From Bacteroidota bacterium (GTDB lineage: Bacteria > Bacteroidota > Bacteroidia > B-17B0 > Aurantibacillaceae): DNA of 64,000 bases. The translations under genes were made by a program, and so were the position numbers. The stretch covers positions 1 to 64,000 of the forward strand of contig JADBXZ010000001.1 in the NCBI GenBank assembly GCA_020403265.1, in the 5' to 3' direction. Below are positions 43,887-51,744 of this stretch, one piece after another; the first letter of the stretch is position 1, and each line of letters starts with the position of its first letter. The notes beneath the pieces were generated by a model. That model had not been told where the DNA came from, did not search any database, and saw nothing but the letters and a program-made list of their open reading frames with translations.

Positions 43887-46800
43887 TTAAAGATCTATCA
43901 ATTCTTGATTCTCAATGTAAAACAAACACAATCGAACCTTTGGATAGCTTAATTCTTCCAACACCTTTTTGTATTGTAACATTTTTGGTAAATAAAGCTG
44001 ATCTTCCCTTTGGCCAGTTTTAAAATCTAAAACAACTGTTTCTGATTTACCTATGAAAATTCGGTCAGGTCTTAATACCTTCCCTTCTTTGCTTAATATT
44101 TCCTGTTCAATTTTAGAAGTGTAGAGTTCCTTTTGATACAAATTAATTAATGAAGGATGGGTTAATACACTTTGTAATTGACTTAGAATTTTATTTTTAT
44201 CTCTTAAACCAATTTCCCCTTCATGAATACTCTTTTCTACAGCGGATGCAATTTCATCAATATTATTTATCCTGCTCAGGATGTTGTGAAGTGCAATACC
44301 ATAAAGTCTTGCGTTACCAATTTCTTCGTTCAGGTGTGCTGCTTTAATTTTAATCAACCCATCAGGCGAATGAAATTCAAGTGGATTTAAATCATACCCA
44401 CTTACATTGCTGTTGTTTTGATGTTTGTCAGATTCCATTATTCTTGAGCCAAACTCAATTTCGTTATCCTCATTTTTTATGTAACCATTTTGTTTAATGA
44501 AATCAGTTAACCAGTTGTTTATTGATTTAAATCTACTTTTTTCATTCGTGCTTCCGATGATGTGCAGTTGATTAACTGCCCTAGTAAAAGCCACATAAAG
44601 CAAATTAACCTGATCTAAAGTTTGATTGGCAAACTCCTCCTCATACGCTTCTCCTATACCCGCCTCTGTAATTTTTTCAGATAACCTTACAACCGCAACC
44701 GGCAAAGCGGTTTGATTTGGCTGAATACTTACCCAATTATTATCTGGTTTATAAATCAGCCAATTACAATATGGAATAATTACAATAGGAAATTCTAAAC
44801 CCTTACTGGCATGGATTGTCATTATTCTAATGGCATTGGCAGTTTCTGGAACAATTAAAGAGGCCTTCTCTTTACGTTTATCCCACCACTCAACAAACTG
44901 ACTAATTGTTGAATGCTGACTAACCAAAAAATCCAACACTTCATCTAAAAAAAATCTTATGTAGTGGTGTGAGTGACTAATCAGATTTAACAACTCGATT
45001 ATTTTCAGGCAATTATCAAAAATGTTCTGATATAAAAAATCCTGTTTATTGCAATGAATACCACAATTAGCCAATACTTCAAACAAATCAGAATGCTGAA
45101 GCCTTAACAATTCTTTAGTATACTTGTCAGCGGTAATGGTGTTTTTTTGAAAAAGATAATTTAATACCGATGCGGCACTTATTCTGTCATTTTCATTCAA
45201 TAAATAATTTAAAAAAGCTATTATAGTATTTACTTCAAGGTTATTCTTAAGTAAAATTGATTCGTTAGAAATGATTGGTAATTGCCGGGACTTTAAAAAA
45301 TTAGCGACTAAATGACCATGATTTTTGTTTCTTGTTATAATACAGATATCAGAATAACTATAGCCTTTGTTTAATGCTTCATTAATATATTTTAACACAT
45401 ATGTATTATGATGCTCTTCAATGGTACCCGATGACAGACTTTCATTCACAATACTTACAAAACCTTCATTAAAATTGAAAACACCCTGTTCAAGACTGTC
45501 GTATACTGATTTGTTCGAGTTATTCAGAAAAGAACGCGAAATTTGTTTAAAAAAATGATTATTGAATTCTACAATCGTTTTTGTACTCCTGAAATTTCTA
45601 TCCAATCGTTTGGATTCAAAATTCCTAATCAATGTGTTTTCACGCTCATGCGTGATCAGGTTTGAATTAGCGTTAAATATCTTTGGAAGCACTTCAAATT
45701 GTTTCACATTAGCATTTCGCCACCTGTAAATACTTTGTTTCCCATCTCCAACAATTAAATTATAATAACCATTGCTTAATGAATTATCCAGCAGTGGGAT
45801 TAGATTCTGAAATTGTAAATTACTTGTATCCTGAAACTCATCCAACAAATAATGATGGTATCGTTCACCGATTCTCTCATAAATAAATGGCGTTGGTTCA
45901 TTATTAATTAAATTAAAAATTGTTTTATTAAACTCACTTAAAAAAACTATTTGCTCTTCCTGCTTAGTTTGCTCGGTAATGTCTTGTATCTTCTTTATAA
46001 GTAATAATGAATAAATCTGTCTTGATAACAGTTCATTTAACTTATACAATTTATAATCCGAATCAATCAAATTCAAAAGTTCTTCTCCAATTTCACTTAG
46101 CCTATTTGATACTGAATCAACTACATCATCTGATAATCCACCGTCATTTTTGAACCAGTGCTTTGATTTAATAACCTCCTCAAACCTATCGCCATCAGGT
46201 TTATCAAAGTTATATTTTGTTTTAGCTATCGTATTAAATACACTTATCGTTCCAATTCCTCCGTATTTTATTGATTCATTTTTTATATTGTATTTTTCTA
46301 ATAGCGCCAATGCTTTTTTTGAAATATCCCGAATAGATGAAAGAAATTTTTCTCGTTGTGCTTTAATTTGTTCTTTAGCTTTCAATAATTGTTGTTCTGA
46401 TAATTCACTTAACTTATTGAAATAATTCTCACTGTTTTCGTTAGTTAACAATTTTGTAAATTCCTTAAGATTTGTTTCAGGATCCCAACTATTACCGGCA
46501 GCTACTTGATTGAGCGTAAATTCTTTTAAAAGATCGCCAATGTATTGATCCTCTCCTATCTTACTGATTAATTCATCAATTACTTTATTATAAAAATCTT
46601 TTGAGTCAAGCTCAAGATTGAAATTGATGGGTAATCTTAAATCAAATGCAAATGTTCTAACTAATTTATGTGTGAAGCTATCAATGGTACCTACTCCTAA
46701 ATCAGAATAATTGTGAAGTATTGAAGTAAGAACAATCTTGGATCTCCTCGCTAATTCATCCTCGGAAATCTTCAATTCATTACAGATAATTTTTCCAATT

Positions 46801-47018
46801 TCCGGCATCTTTACCCCGTCTGAAATTAATTGTAACGAAGAGATAATTCGTTCTTTCATTTCAGCTGCCGCTTTATTGGTAAAGGTAACAGCCAATATTT
46901 GTTTGAAATTAAACGATAGCTTTGTAGGCTCATGCACTGCCAACTTCAAGTATTCCTTGACTAGTGTAAACGTTTTCCCGCTTCCTGCGCTTGATTTATA
47001 AACAACGAAATTCTTCAA
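43887..47018 (-). CDS. AddA/RecB-like UvrD-family helicase-nuclease
   Basis: 1043 residues. Walker A is SSAGSGKTFT (residues 9-18) and the Walker B/DExx motif is LLDEFQDTSN. Later helicase motifs GDGKQSIYRWRNAN, LDRNFRSTKTIVEFN, MTIHASKGLEFPIVII and LLYVAFTRAVNQLHII are intact. The C-terminal PD-(D/E)XK nuclease block is visible as LRPDRIFIGKSETVVLDFKTG. This is the layout of AddA, half of the AddAB end-resection nuclease for recombinational repair. A partner AddB gene is usual next to it but none is seen here. It overlaps nadE by 4 bases, so translation is coupled. A stand-alone UvrD/PcrA role is less likely because of the nuclease domain. Confidence 0.85.
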   Translation of the reverse strand: MKNFVVYKSSAGSGKTFTLVKEYLKLAVHEPTKLSFNFKQILAVTFTNKAAAEMKERIISSLQLISDGVKMPEIGKIICNELKISEDELARRSKIVLTSILHNYSDLGVGTIDSFTHKLVRTFAFDLRLPINFNLELDSKDFYNKVIDELISKIGEDQYIGDLLKEFTLNQVAAGNSWDPETNLKEFTKLLTNENSENYFNKLSELSEQQLLKAKEQIKAQREKFLSSIRDISKKALALLEKYNIKNESIKYGGIGTISVFNTIAKTKYNFDKPDGDRFEEVIKSKHWFKNDGGLSDDVVDSVSNRLSEIGEELLNLIDSDYKLYKLNELLSRQIYSLLLIKKIQDITEQTKQEEQIVFLSEFNKTIFNLINNEPTPFIYERIGERYHHYLLDEFQDTSNLQFQNLIPLLDNSLSNGYYNLIVGDGKQSIYRWRNANVKQFEVLPKIFNANSNLITHERENTLIRNFESKRLDRNFRSTKTIVEFNNHFFKQISRSFLNNSNKSVYDSLEQGVFNFNEGFVSIVNESLSSGTIEEHHNTYVLKYINEALNKGYSYSDICIITRNKNHGHLVANFLKSRQLPIISNESILLKNNLEVNTIIAFLNYLLNENDRISAASVLNYLFQKNTITADKYTKELLRLQHSDLFEVLANCGIHCNKQDFLYQNIFDNCLKIIELLNLISHSHHYIRFFLDEVLDFLVSQHSTISQFVEWWDKRKEKASLIVPETANAIRIMTIHASKGLEFPIVIIPYCNWLIYKPDNNWVSIQPNQTALPVAVVRLSEKITEAGIGEAYEEEFANQTLDQVNLLYVAFTRAVNQLHIIGSTNEKSRFKSINNWLTDFIKQNGYIKNEDNEIEFGSRIMESDKHQNNSNVSGYDLNPLEFHSPDGLIKIKAAHLNEEIGNARLYGIALHNILSRINNIDEIASAVEKSIHEGEIGLRDKNKILSQLQSVLTHPSLINLYQKELYTSKIEQEILSKEGKVLRPDRIFIGKSETVVLDFKTGQREDQLYLPKMLQYKKVLEELSYPKVRLCLFYIENQELIDL

Positions 47019-47827
47019 TTTTGTGCACCGTGATATTTCACTTCATTTGGAATTTCACAAACAGGAATAGGCATCATTTTATGTTGGTTGGCTTTGTTTC
47101 GTTTGTTGTAAATTTCCATCACCTCTTTTTGTCTAGCCGTTAGTTCCTGTGTTTTGTTTTGAGCTATATATTCCATTGTCCATTCCAACTCAGGGTATGT
47201 TGCCATTATTTGATCTTCATCGGTTCTGCCATCGTCAAACAATCCATCTGTTGGACGTGCAGTTAAAATGCTCTCTGTAATATTTAAGTGCTTTCCTAAA
47301 GCGTAAACTTCGGTTTTGTAAAGATCTGCAATAGGACTTAAATCTACACCACCATCGCCATACTTGGTATAAAATCCTATACCAAAATCCTCAACTTTAT
47401 TCCCGGTTCCTGCCACTAATAATTTATTGGTGCATGCAAAGGCATATAAGGTTGTCATACGCAATCTTGCTCTCGTATTGCCCATACTTAACACATCTTT
47501 AACTAATTCAGGCGGAAAAGTCGCTTCCAGTGCATTGAAGGGTGAGGTTAAATCTACAACCTGAGATGAGACATTATTAAAATTAGTTTTTAACCAATTA
47601 ATATGTTCCGAACTTCTATTGAATTGTTGAGGGGCCTGACGGATTGGCATATTCAATGTCAATACTTGTTTACCCGTAAGCGCACATAATGTAGAGGTAA
47701 CTGCACTATCGATTCCACCGCTAATTCCGATGACAAAGCCATTTACATTAGATTTTTTAGCATATTCTTTTAACCAATTTACAATATGACTTGTAATAGC
47801 GCTATAATTCATTTTTAAATTATCCAT
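47015..47827 (-). CDS. nadE: NH3-dependent NAD+ synthetase
   Basis: 270 residues from the ATG at 47827; the longer frame up to 47887 would overlap the divergent SprT-like gene and lacks homology. The ATP pyrophosphatase loop is VIGISGGIDSAVTS. LLVAGTGNKVEDFGIGFYTKYGDGGVDLSPIADLYKTEVYALG is the conserved deamido-NAD-binding region, shown here in parts (GTGNKVEDFGIG, YGDGGVDLSPIADL). There is no glutaminase domain, so ammonia is the nitrogen donor. It makes NAD from deamido-NAD. The AddA-like gene overlaps its 3' end by 4 bases. The -7-like box TAAATTTA lies 5 bases upstream of the start. Confidence 0.92.
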   Translation of the reverse strand: MDNLKMNYSAITSHIVNWLKEYAKKSNVNGFVIGISGGIDSAVTSTLCALTGKQVLTLNMPIRQAPQQFNRSSEHINWLKTNFNNVSSQVVDLTSPFNALEATFPPELVKDVLSMGNTRARLRMTTLYAFACTNKLLVAGTGNKVEDFGIGFYTKYGDGGVDLSPIADLYKTEVYALGKHLNITESILTARPTDGLFDDGRTDEDQIMATYPELEWTMEYIAQNKTQELTARQKEVMEIYNKRNKANQHKMMPIPVCEIPNEVKYHGAQN

Positions 47828-47832
47828 GTTGG

Positions 47833-47840
47833 TAAATTTA
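47833..47840 (-). promoter_or_regulatory. -7-like box TAAATTTA for nadE
   Basis: TAnnTTTA on the minus strand 5 bases before the nadE ATG at 47827; the box is itself a palindrome. Supports the inner ATG start. Confidence 0.35.
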
Positions 47841-47874
47841 AAAAAATTAAAGTAATGGGTTGTAAACTGTTGAC

Positions 47875-47882
47875 TAAATTTA
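47875..47882 (+). promoter_or_regulatory. -7-like box TAAATTTA for the SprT-like gene
   Basis: TAnnTTTA ending 4 bases before the ATG at 47887, again the leaderless spacing; divergent from the nadE box. Confidence 0.35.
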
Positions 47883-47886
47883 GGCA

Positions 47887-48549
47887 ATGGACTTGCGTGC
47901 GCAACAATATTTAAGGAATTCTGAAATTCTTAAGAAATATTTACCATCTAATACGGTACCTAAAATTGCGGAATGGGTTGTTGAATTTAACTTTAAACTT
48001 AAAATAACAAAAGAAAGAAGCACTAAATTAGGAGACTATACTTCACCAAGAAATGGAATGAATCATGTCATCACAATTAATCATAACTTAAATTGCTACG
48101 CTTTTCTTATAACTTTGGTGCATGAAATTGCTCACCTTAAAACGTATAACGAGTATCTAAATAAAGTTGCTCCGCACGGTCATGAATGGAAATCAAATTT
48201 TAAAATTTTAATGGCACCTTTTTTAACAACTGATGTTTTTCCACTTGAAATATATAGTGCTTTAAGAAATTATATGTTCAATCCGGCAGCAAGTAGTTGC
48301 ACAGACACCAGACTTTACAGAGTTTTGAAATTGCATGATAAGGAAAGCGATACTGTTTTCATAGACAGAATTCCTTTTGGAACCACCTTTATATACAATA
48401 CCTCACGAGTGTTTATTAAAGAATCTAAAAACCGAAAATTAATTAAATGTAAAGAAATCACCACTGGTAAAATTTATCTTTTTCACCCGATGGCAGAAGT
48501 TAAACTTTTCGAATCGTCAAAGGATACTAATTCCTTTCAATTAGTTTAG
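47887..48549 (+). CDS. SprT-like zinc metalloprotease
   Basis: 220 residues. The zincin motif is LVHEIAHL (H79-E80-x-x-H83), with a further ligand in APHGHEWKSNF, the usual SprT-like arrangement. The C-terminal ~90 residues (FGTTFIYNTSRVFIKESKNRKLIKC) form a small beta domain typical of bacterial SprT-like proteins. SprT relatives in other organisms (Spartan/Wss1) act on DNA-protein crosslinks, but bacterial function is unproven. The last 23 bases overlap the convergent LacI gene. Confidence 0.8.
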   Translation: MDLRAQQYLRNSEILKKYLPSNTVPKIAEWVVEFNFKLKITKERSTKLGDYTSPRNGMNHVITINHNLNCYAFLITLVHEIAHLKTYNEYLNKVAPHGHEWKSNFKILMAPFLTTDVFPLEIYSALRNYMFNPAASSCTDTRLYRVLKLHDKESDTVFIDRIPFGTTFIYNTSRVFIKESKNRKLIKCKEITTGKIYLFHPMAEVKLFESSKDTNSFQLV

Positions 48550-49540
48550 TACTTAGTACAAGATTTGTTTTATTGTTAAGTTTACCATCAATCAAGTCAA
48601 CTACCAAGTTACCTGCATTACTTCCTATTTCTTTTATTGGTTGCGACACAGAAATTACAGGTGTATCAATCAAATTAAATAAATCTACATCATCAAAACT
48701 TGCAATTTGAGTTTTCTTATAAAACTCATTATACTCTTTTAGTTTTATTAATTTTAATACCGCAATGGCAATGCTATTATTAAGGCAATAAATAGCATCT
48801 GGTTTTTTCTTTTTGGTTATAAATTCGTTTAGTGCAAGCTTAACCTCACTCTCAATTTGATCATAACGGATCGCTTTAACCATATCCTCATCATAGGTTA
48901 AATTATTCTTCTGGAGTGCCTCTTTATATCCATTAATGCGATCTTCTATTGTACTCAAATAGGAAGGAGTAATGCTTAAACAAGCTATTTTTTTACTACC
49001 GCTTTTAACGAGCTTATTAACGATTTCAATTGAACCTCCGTAATTATCAATAATCACGTAATGAGCACTGAATAAAGGTAAGATACGGTCAATAAAGATG
49101 GTTGGTATTTTATTAATTTTTGGCTGGTTATAGAAATCTGCATTTTTGAAGCAAGATGCAACTATTAATCCATCAACTCCCTGCTGAGACTGCATCATTT
49201 CAACCAACTTTCTTTCTCGTGTTTCATTCTCATCAGAACTGCAAACCATCAAATTATAACCTCTTTCAAATAAACTACTTTCAATATTTTTAGCAATTAA
49301 AGAATAAAAAGGATTGCTAATATCCGCAACTATTAATCCAATAAAGAAACTTTTACCAGTGCGTAAAGCTCTTGCAAACTTATTAGGTGTATAATCTAAC
49401 TGATTAACAGCATCCATTACAGCTTCTTGCGTTTTTTTGCTAATTCCGTAATGATCCCCTTTGCCGTTTAACACCATAGAAATTAAGGTTTTTGAGTAGC
49501 CTAATTGCTTGGAAATATCTTCTAATTGTAATCTTTTCAT
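48527..49540 (-). CDS. LacI-family transcriptional regulator
   Basis: 337 residues. The N-terminal helix-turn-helix and hinge helix are clear: LEDISKQLGYSKTLISMVLNG, then DYTPNKFARALRTGKS. The rest is a periplasmic-binding-like effector domain (FIGLIVADISNPFYSLIAKNIE, GLIVAS, FIDRILPLF, SFDDVDLFNLIDTPVISVSQPI). LacI regulators usually respond to sugars or nucleosides. Nearby candidates are the divergent aminotransferase gene or, further off, the deoC unit and the FucP-like transporter. Possible operator repeats lie in the upstream region at 49633-49688. Its stop lies inside the SprT-like gene. Confidence 0.9.
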   Translation of the reverse strand: MKRLQLEDISKQLGYSKTLISMVLNGKGDHYGISKKTQEAVMDAVNQLDYTPNKFARALRTGKSFFIGLIVADISNPFYSLIAKNIESSLFERGYNLMVCSSDENETRERKLVEMMQSQQGVDGLIVASCFKNADFYNQPKINKIPTIFIDRILPLFSAHYVIIDNYGGSIEIVNKLVKSGSKKIACLSITPSYLSTIEDRINGYKEALQKNNLTYDEDMVKAIRYDQIESEVKLALNEFITKKKKPDAIYCLNNSIAIAVLKLIKLKEYNEFYKKTQIASFDDVDLFNLIDTPVISVSQPIKEIGSNAGNLVVDLIDGKLNNKTNLVLSTKLIERN

Positions 49541-49800
49541 ATGATAAAAGGCTATATTTTTTTTTAAATGTAAGCTAAATTAAGTTTTAGATGCTAAATT
49601 GTACACGAATGGTTACTTTTTAGTTTCAAAATTTAAAAGGATTTAGATTAAAGCCTTTATTCCTTCGACAAAAATTAAAACGATTTAGGAAATGAGGGGC
49701 AGCTTACTGAAATCAGACTTATGTAAAAATTACTCTATAAAAATTAAAAAAAATAAACTAGCTTAAGGCCCCTAAATCAAAACAATTAATTTAAAGTAAC
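49541..49800. other. 260-bp divergent control region between LacI regulator and aminotransferase
   Basis: Holds a 14-base near-identical direct repeat 42 bp apart (49633-49646 and 49675-49688), a 12-bp CG-centred near-palindrome (49676-49687), and GATTTAGG at 49682-49689 with its inverted copy CCTAAATC at 49771-49778. AGGGGC (49695-49700) and GCCCCT (49768-49773) could pair across ~67 bases. No open frame of note. Confidence 0.5.
49633..49688. promoter_or_regulatory. Candidate LacI operator pair
   Basis: TTAAAAGGATTTAG (49633-49646) and TTAAAACGATTTAG (49675-49688) differ at one base and start 42 bp apart, about four helical turns. The second contains TAAAACGATTTA, a near-palindrome centred on CG, the usual core of LacI-family sites. 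Confidence 0.4.
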
Positions 49801-51057
49801 ATGATCGTATCAAAATTAGCTCAAAACATTATTGGCTCTGAAATAATTAAACTAGCTGGAGAGGTTAATGAAAAAATAAAACAAGGAGAAAAAATCTATA
49901 ATCTTACTATTGGTGATTTTAATCCAAAAGAGTTTCCGATTCCTACTGACCTCAAAAAAGCAATAATTGATGCCTACGAGAATGATCATACAAATTATCC
50001 GGCAGCTGATGGAATGCTGGAGCTAAGGCAAGCCGTAAGCAACTTATTGAAACAACGTGGCGGTTTAAATTATAGCGCTGATGAAATTTTGATTGCCGGA
50101 GGGGCTCGCCCTGTTATCTATAGCATTTTCAAAGCCTTGGTAGACGAGAATGATAAAGTCATTTTTGCAGTTCCAAGTTGGAATAATAATCATTACACCT
50201 ACCTTAATTCAGCACAAGCAATTGTAATTGAAGCATCAGCTGAAACTAATTTTATGCCGAGCGCCAAAGATATTGCACCACATATATCCGGTGCGAATTT
50301 TATAGCCTTATGCTCGCCACAAAACCCAACAGGTACAGTATTTACTAAGGAAGGACTGCAGGAAATTTGTGATTTGATTCTCCAAGAAAATAAAAAGCGC
50401 GGCGCAGATCAAAAACCTGTTTACTTGATGTACGATCAAATTTATTGGGCATTAACCTTTGGCGAAACAAAACATTATGATCCGGTTAGTTTACGTCCGG
50501 ACATGAAAGCCTATACAATTTATGTTGACGGTATCTCCAAATCACTTGCTGCCACTGGCGTTAGGGTTGGATGGAGTATGGGTCCGAAACCTATCATTGA
50601 TAAGATGAAAGCTATTTTAACACATGTTGGTGCATGGGCACCTAAAGCTGAACAACTTGCAACTGCTTCATTCTTAAATAATTTAGATGAATATGATAAT
50701 TTCCTGATAATTCAGAAAGAAAAAGTTTTCGCCCGTTTGCAGGGCTTATATAATGGATTAACTGCCTTAAAAAATAAAGGGTATTCTGTTGATGCAATTT
50801 ATCCGCAAGCAGCAATTTATTTAACTGTTCAATTTAATTTAAAAGGAAAAACTACAGCTGGCGGAACGAAATTAGAAAATACCAAGGATGTAACTAATTA
50901 TTTATTGAATGAAGCTAAACTAGCAATTGTTCCCTTTTATGCTTTTGGAGCCAGTCAAGATTCAACATGGTATCGAATTTCTGTAGGCACATGCAAGCTA
51001 AGTGATGTTAATGATATAATTTCCAATGTTGAATTAGCACTTTCCAAATTAAGTTAA
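49801..51057 (+). CDS. Class I/II PLP-dependent aminotransferase (aspartate aminotransferase-like)
   Basis: 418-residue fold-type I enzyme. PLP lysine K247 in DGISKSLAATGVRVGW, with the usual LCSPQNPTGTVFT, LMYDQIYWALTF and NYPAADGMLELRQAV. The substrate cannot be fixed; related Bacteroidota proteins are generally called aspartate or broad-range aminotransferases. It has a 260-bp upstream region shared with the divergent LacI gene, so LacI-type control is possible. The next gene starts 57 bases downstream after a weak -7 box. Confidence 0.85.
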   Translation: MIVSKLAQNIIGSEIIKLAGEVNEKIKQGEKIYNLTIGDFNPKEFPIPTDLKKAIIDAYENDHTNYPAADGMLELRQAVSNLLKQRGGLNYSADEILIAGGARPVIYSIFKALVDENDKVIFAVPSWNNNHYTYLNSAQAIVIEASAETNFMPSAKDIAPHISGANFIALCSPQNPTGTVFTKEGLQEICDLILQENKKRGADQKPVYLMYDQIYWALTFGETKHYDPVSLRPDMKAYTIYVDGISKSLAATGVRVGWSMGPKPIIDKMKAILTHVGAWAPKAEQLATASFLNNLDEYDNFLIIQKEKVFARLQGLYNGLTALKNKGYSVDAIYPQAAIYLTVQFNLKGKTTAGGTKLENTKDVTNYLLNEAKLAIVPFYAFGASQDSTWYRISVGTCKLSDVNDIISNVELALSKLS

Positions 51058-51095
51058 TTCAAAGAGCTCTAGCCCGGTTCTAACTTATTTTTTCT

Positions 51096-51103
51096 ATCTT
51101 TAC
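51096..51103 (+). promoter_or_regulatory. Weak -7 box TATCTTTA for the PASTA-T9SS-RluD operon
   Basis: TAnnTTTA, 11 bases before the ATG at 51115, in the 57-base gap after the aminotransferase gene. Confidence 0.35.
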
Positions 51104-51114
51104 CTCACTAATTT

Positions 51115-51744
51115 ATGAGTGGTATTATAGCTTTTATTAAAAGCAAATCGTTTTTTGTTAATCTAGGTTTAATTGTATTAAGCTCTACACTTATTTTCTT
51201 TATTACCATCAAATCTTTAGCTGCATATACCAATCACGGCGAATATGTGGAAGTACCTGATTTTAAGAATAAATTAATTGCTGAGCTCCCTAGTTTTACA
51301 ATTGATAAAAATGTTAATTTTCAAATTATAGACAGTATCTATGATCCAAAAGAAAAGCCCGGTATTGTTATTAGACAAGACCCTGAATATAAATCAAAGG
51401 TAAAACACAATAGAACTATCTATTTGTACGTTACAGGTATGGTTCCTCCAAAAATAACCATGCCTAAATTAGTTGATAGAAGCGAACGACAAGCCAAAAT
51501 GATTTTATCAAGTTATGGCTTAAAAATTGGTAAAATTACTGAAAAATCTGCCGATTGTAATGGCTGTGTATTGGCACAATTATTTGATGGTAAAGAGATT
51601 AATCCGGGTGAACTTGTAAAAAAGGGAAGCCTTATTAATTTAGTAATTGGTAGAAAAGATTACTACTATACTGGAACTAACTCTGATTCTTCTCAAGCCC
51701 AAGATACCCCTCCGAATTTTAATAACGACGACGATGGCATTTAG
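51115..51744 (+). CDS. PASTA-domain membrane protein
   Basis: 209 residues: short cytoplasmic N-terminus, one membrane helix (NLGLIVLSSTLIFFITIKSLAAY, about residues 16-38), then PASTA repeats (VEVPDFKNKLIAEL; ITMPKLVDRSERQAKMIL) and an acidic tail (NFNNDDDG). PASTA domains bind muropeptides or cell wall in penicillin-binding proteins and Ser/Thr kinases; here they are not fused to an enzyme. In Bacteroidota such proteins commonly lie beside ddl and a RluD-type gene, as partly seen here. The last 11 bases overlap the T9SS gene. Confidence 0.85.
   Translation: MSGIIAFIKSKSFFVNLGLIVLSSTLIFFITIKSLAAYTNHGEYVEVPDFKNKLIAELPSFTIDKNVNFQIIDSIYDPKEKPGIVIRQDPEYKSKVKHNRTIYLYVTGMVPPKITMPKLVDRSERQAKMILSSYGLKIGKITEKSADCNGCVLAQLFDGKEINPGELVKKGSLINLVIGRKDYYYTGTNSDSSQAQDTPPNFNNDDDGI

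Noticed and set aside
47828-47887. Upstream extension of nadE
   Set aside because: It would run across the promoter boxes of both nadE and the divergent SprT-like gene and gives an atypical N-terminus.
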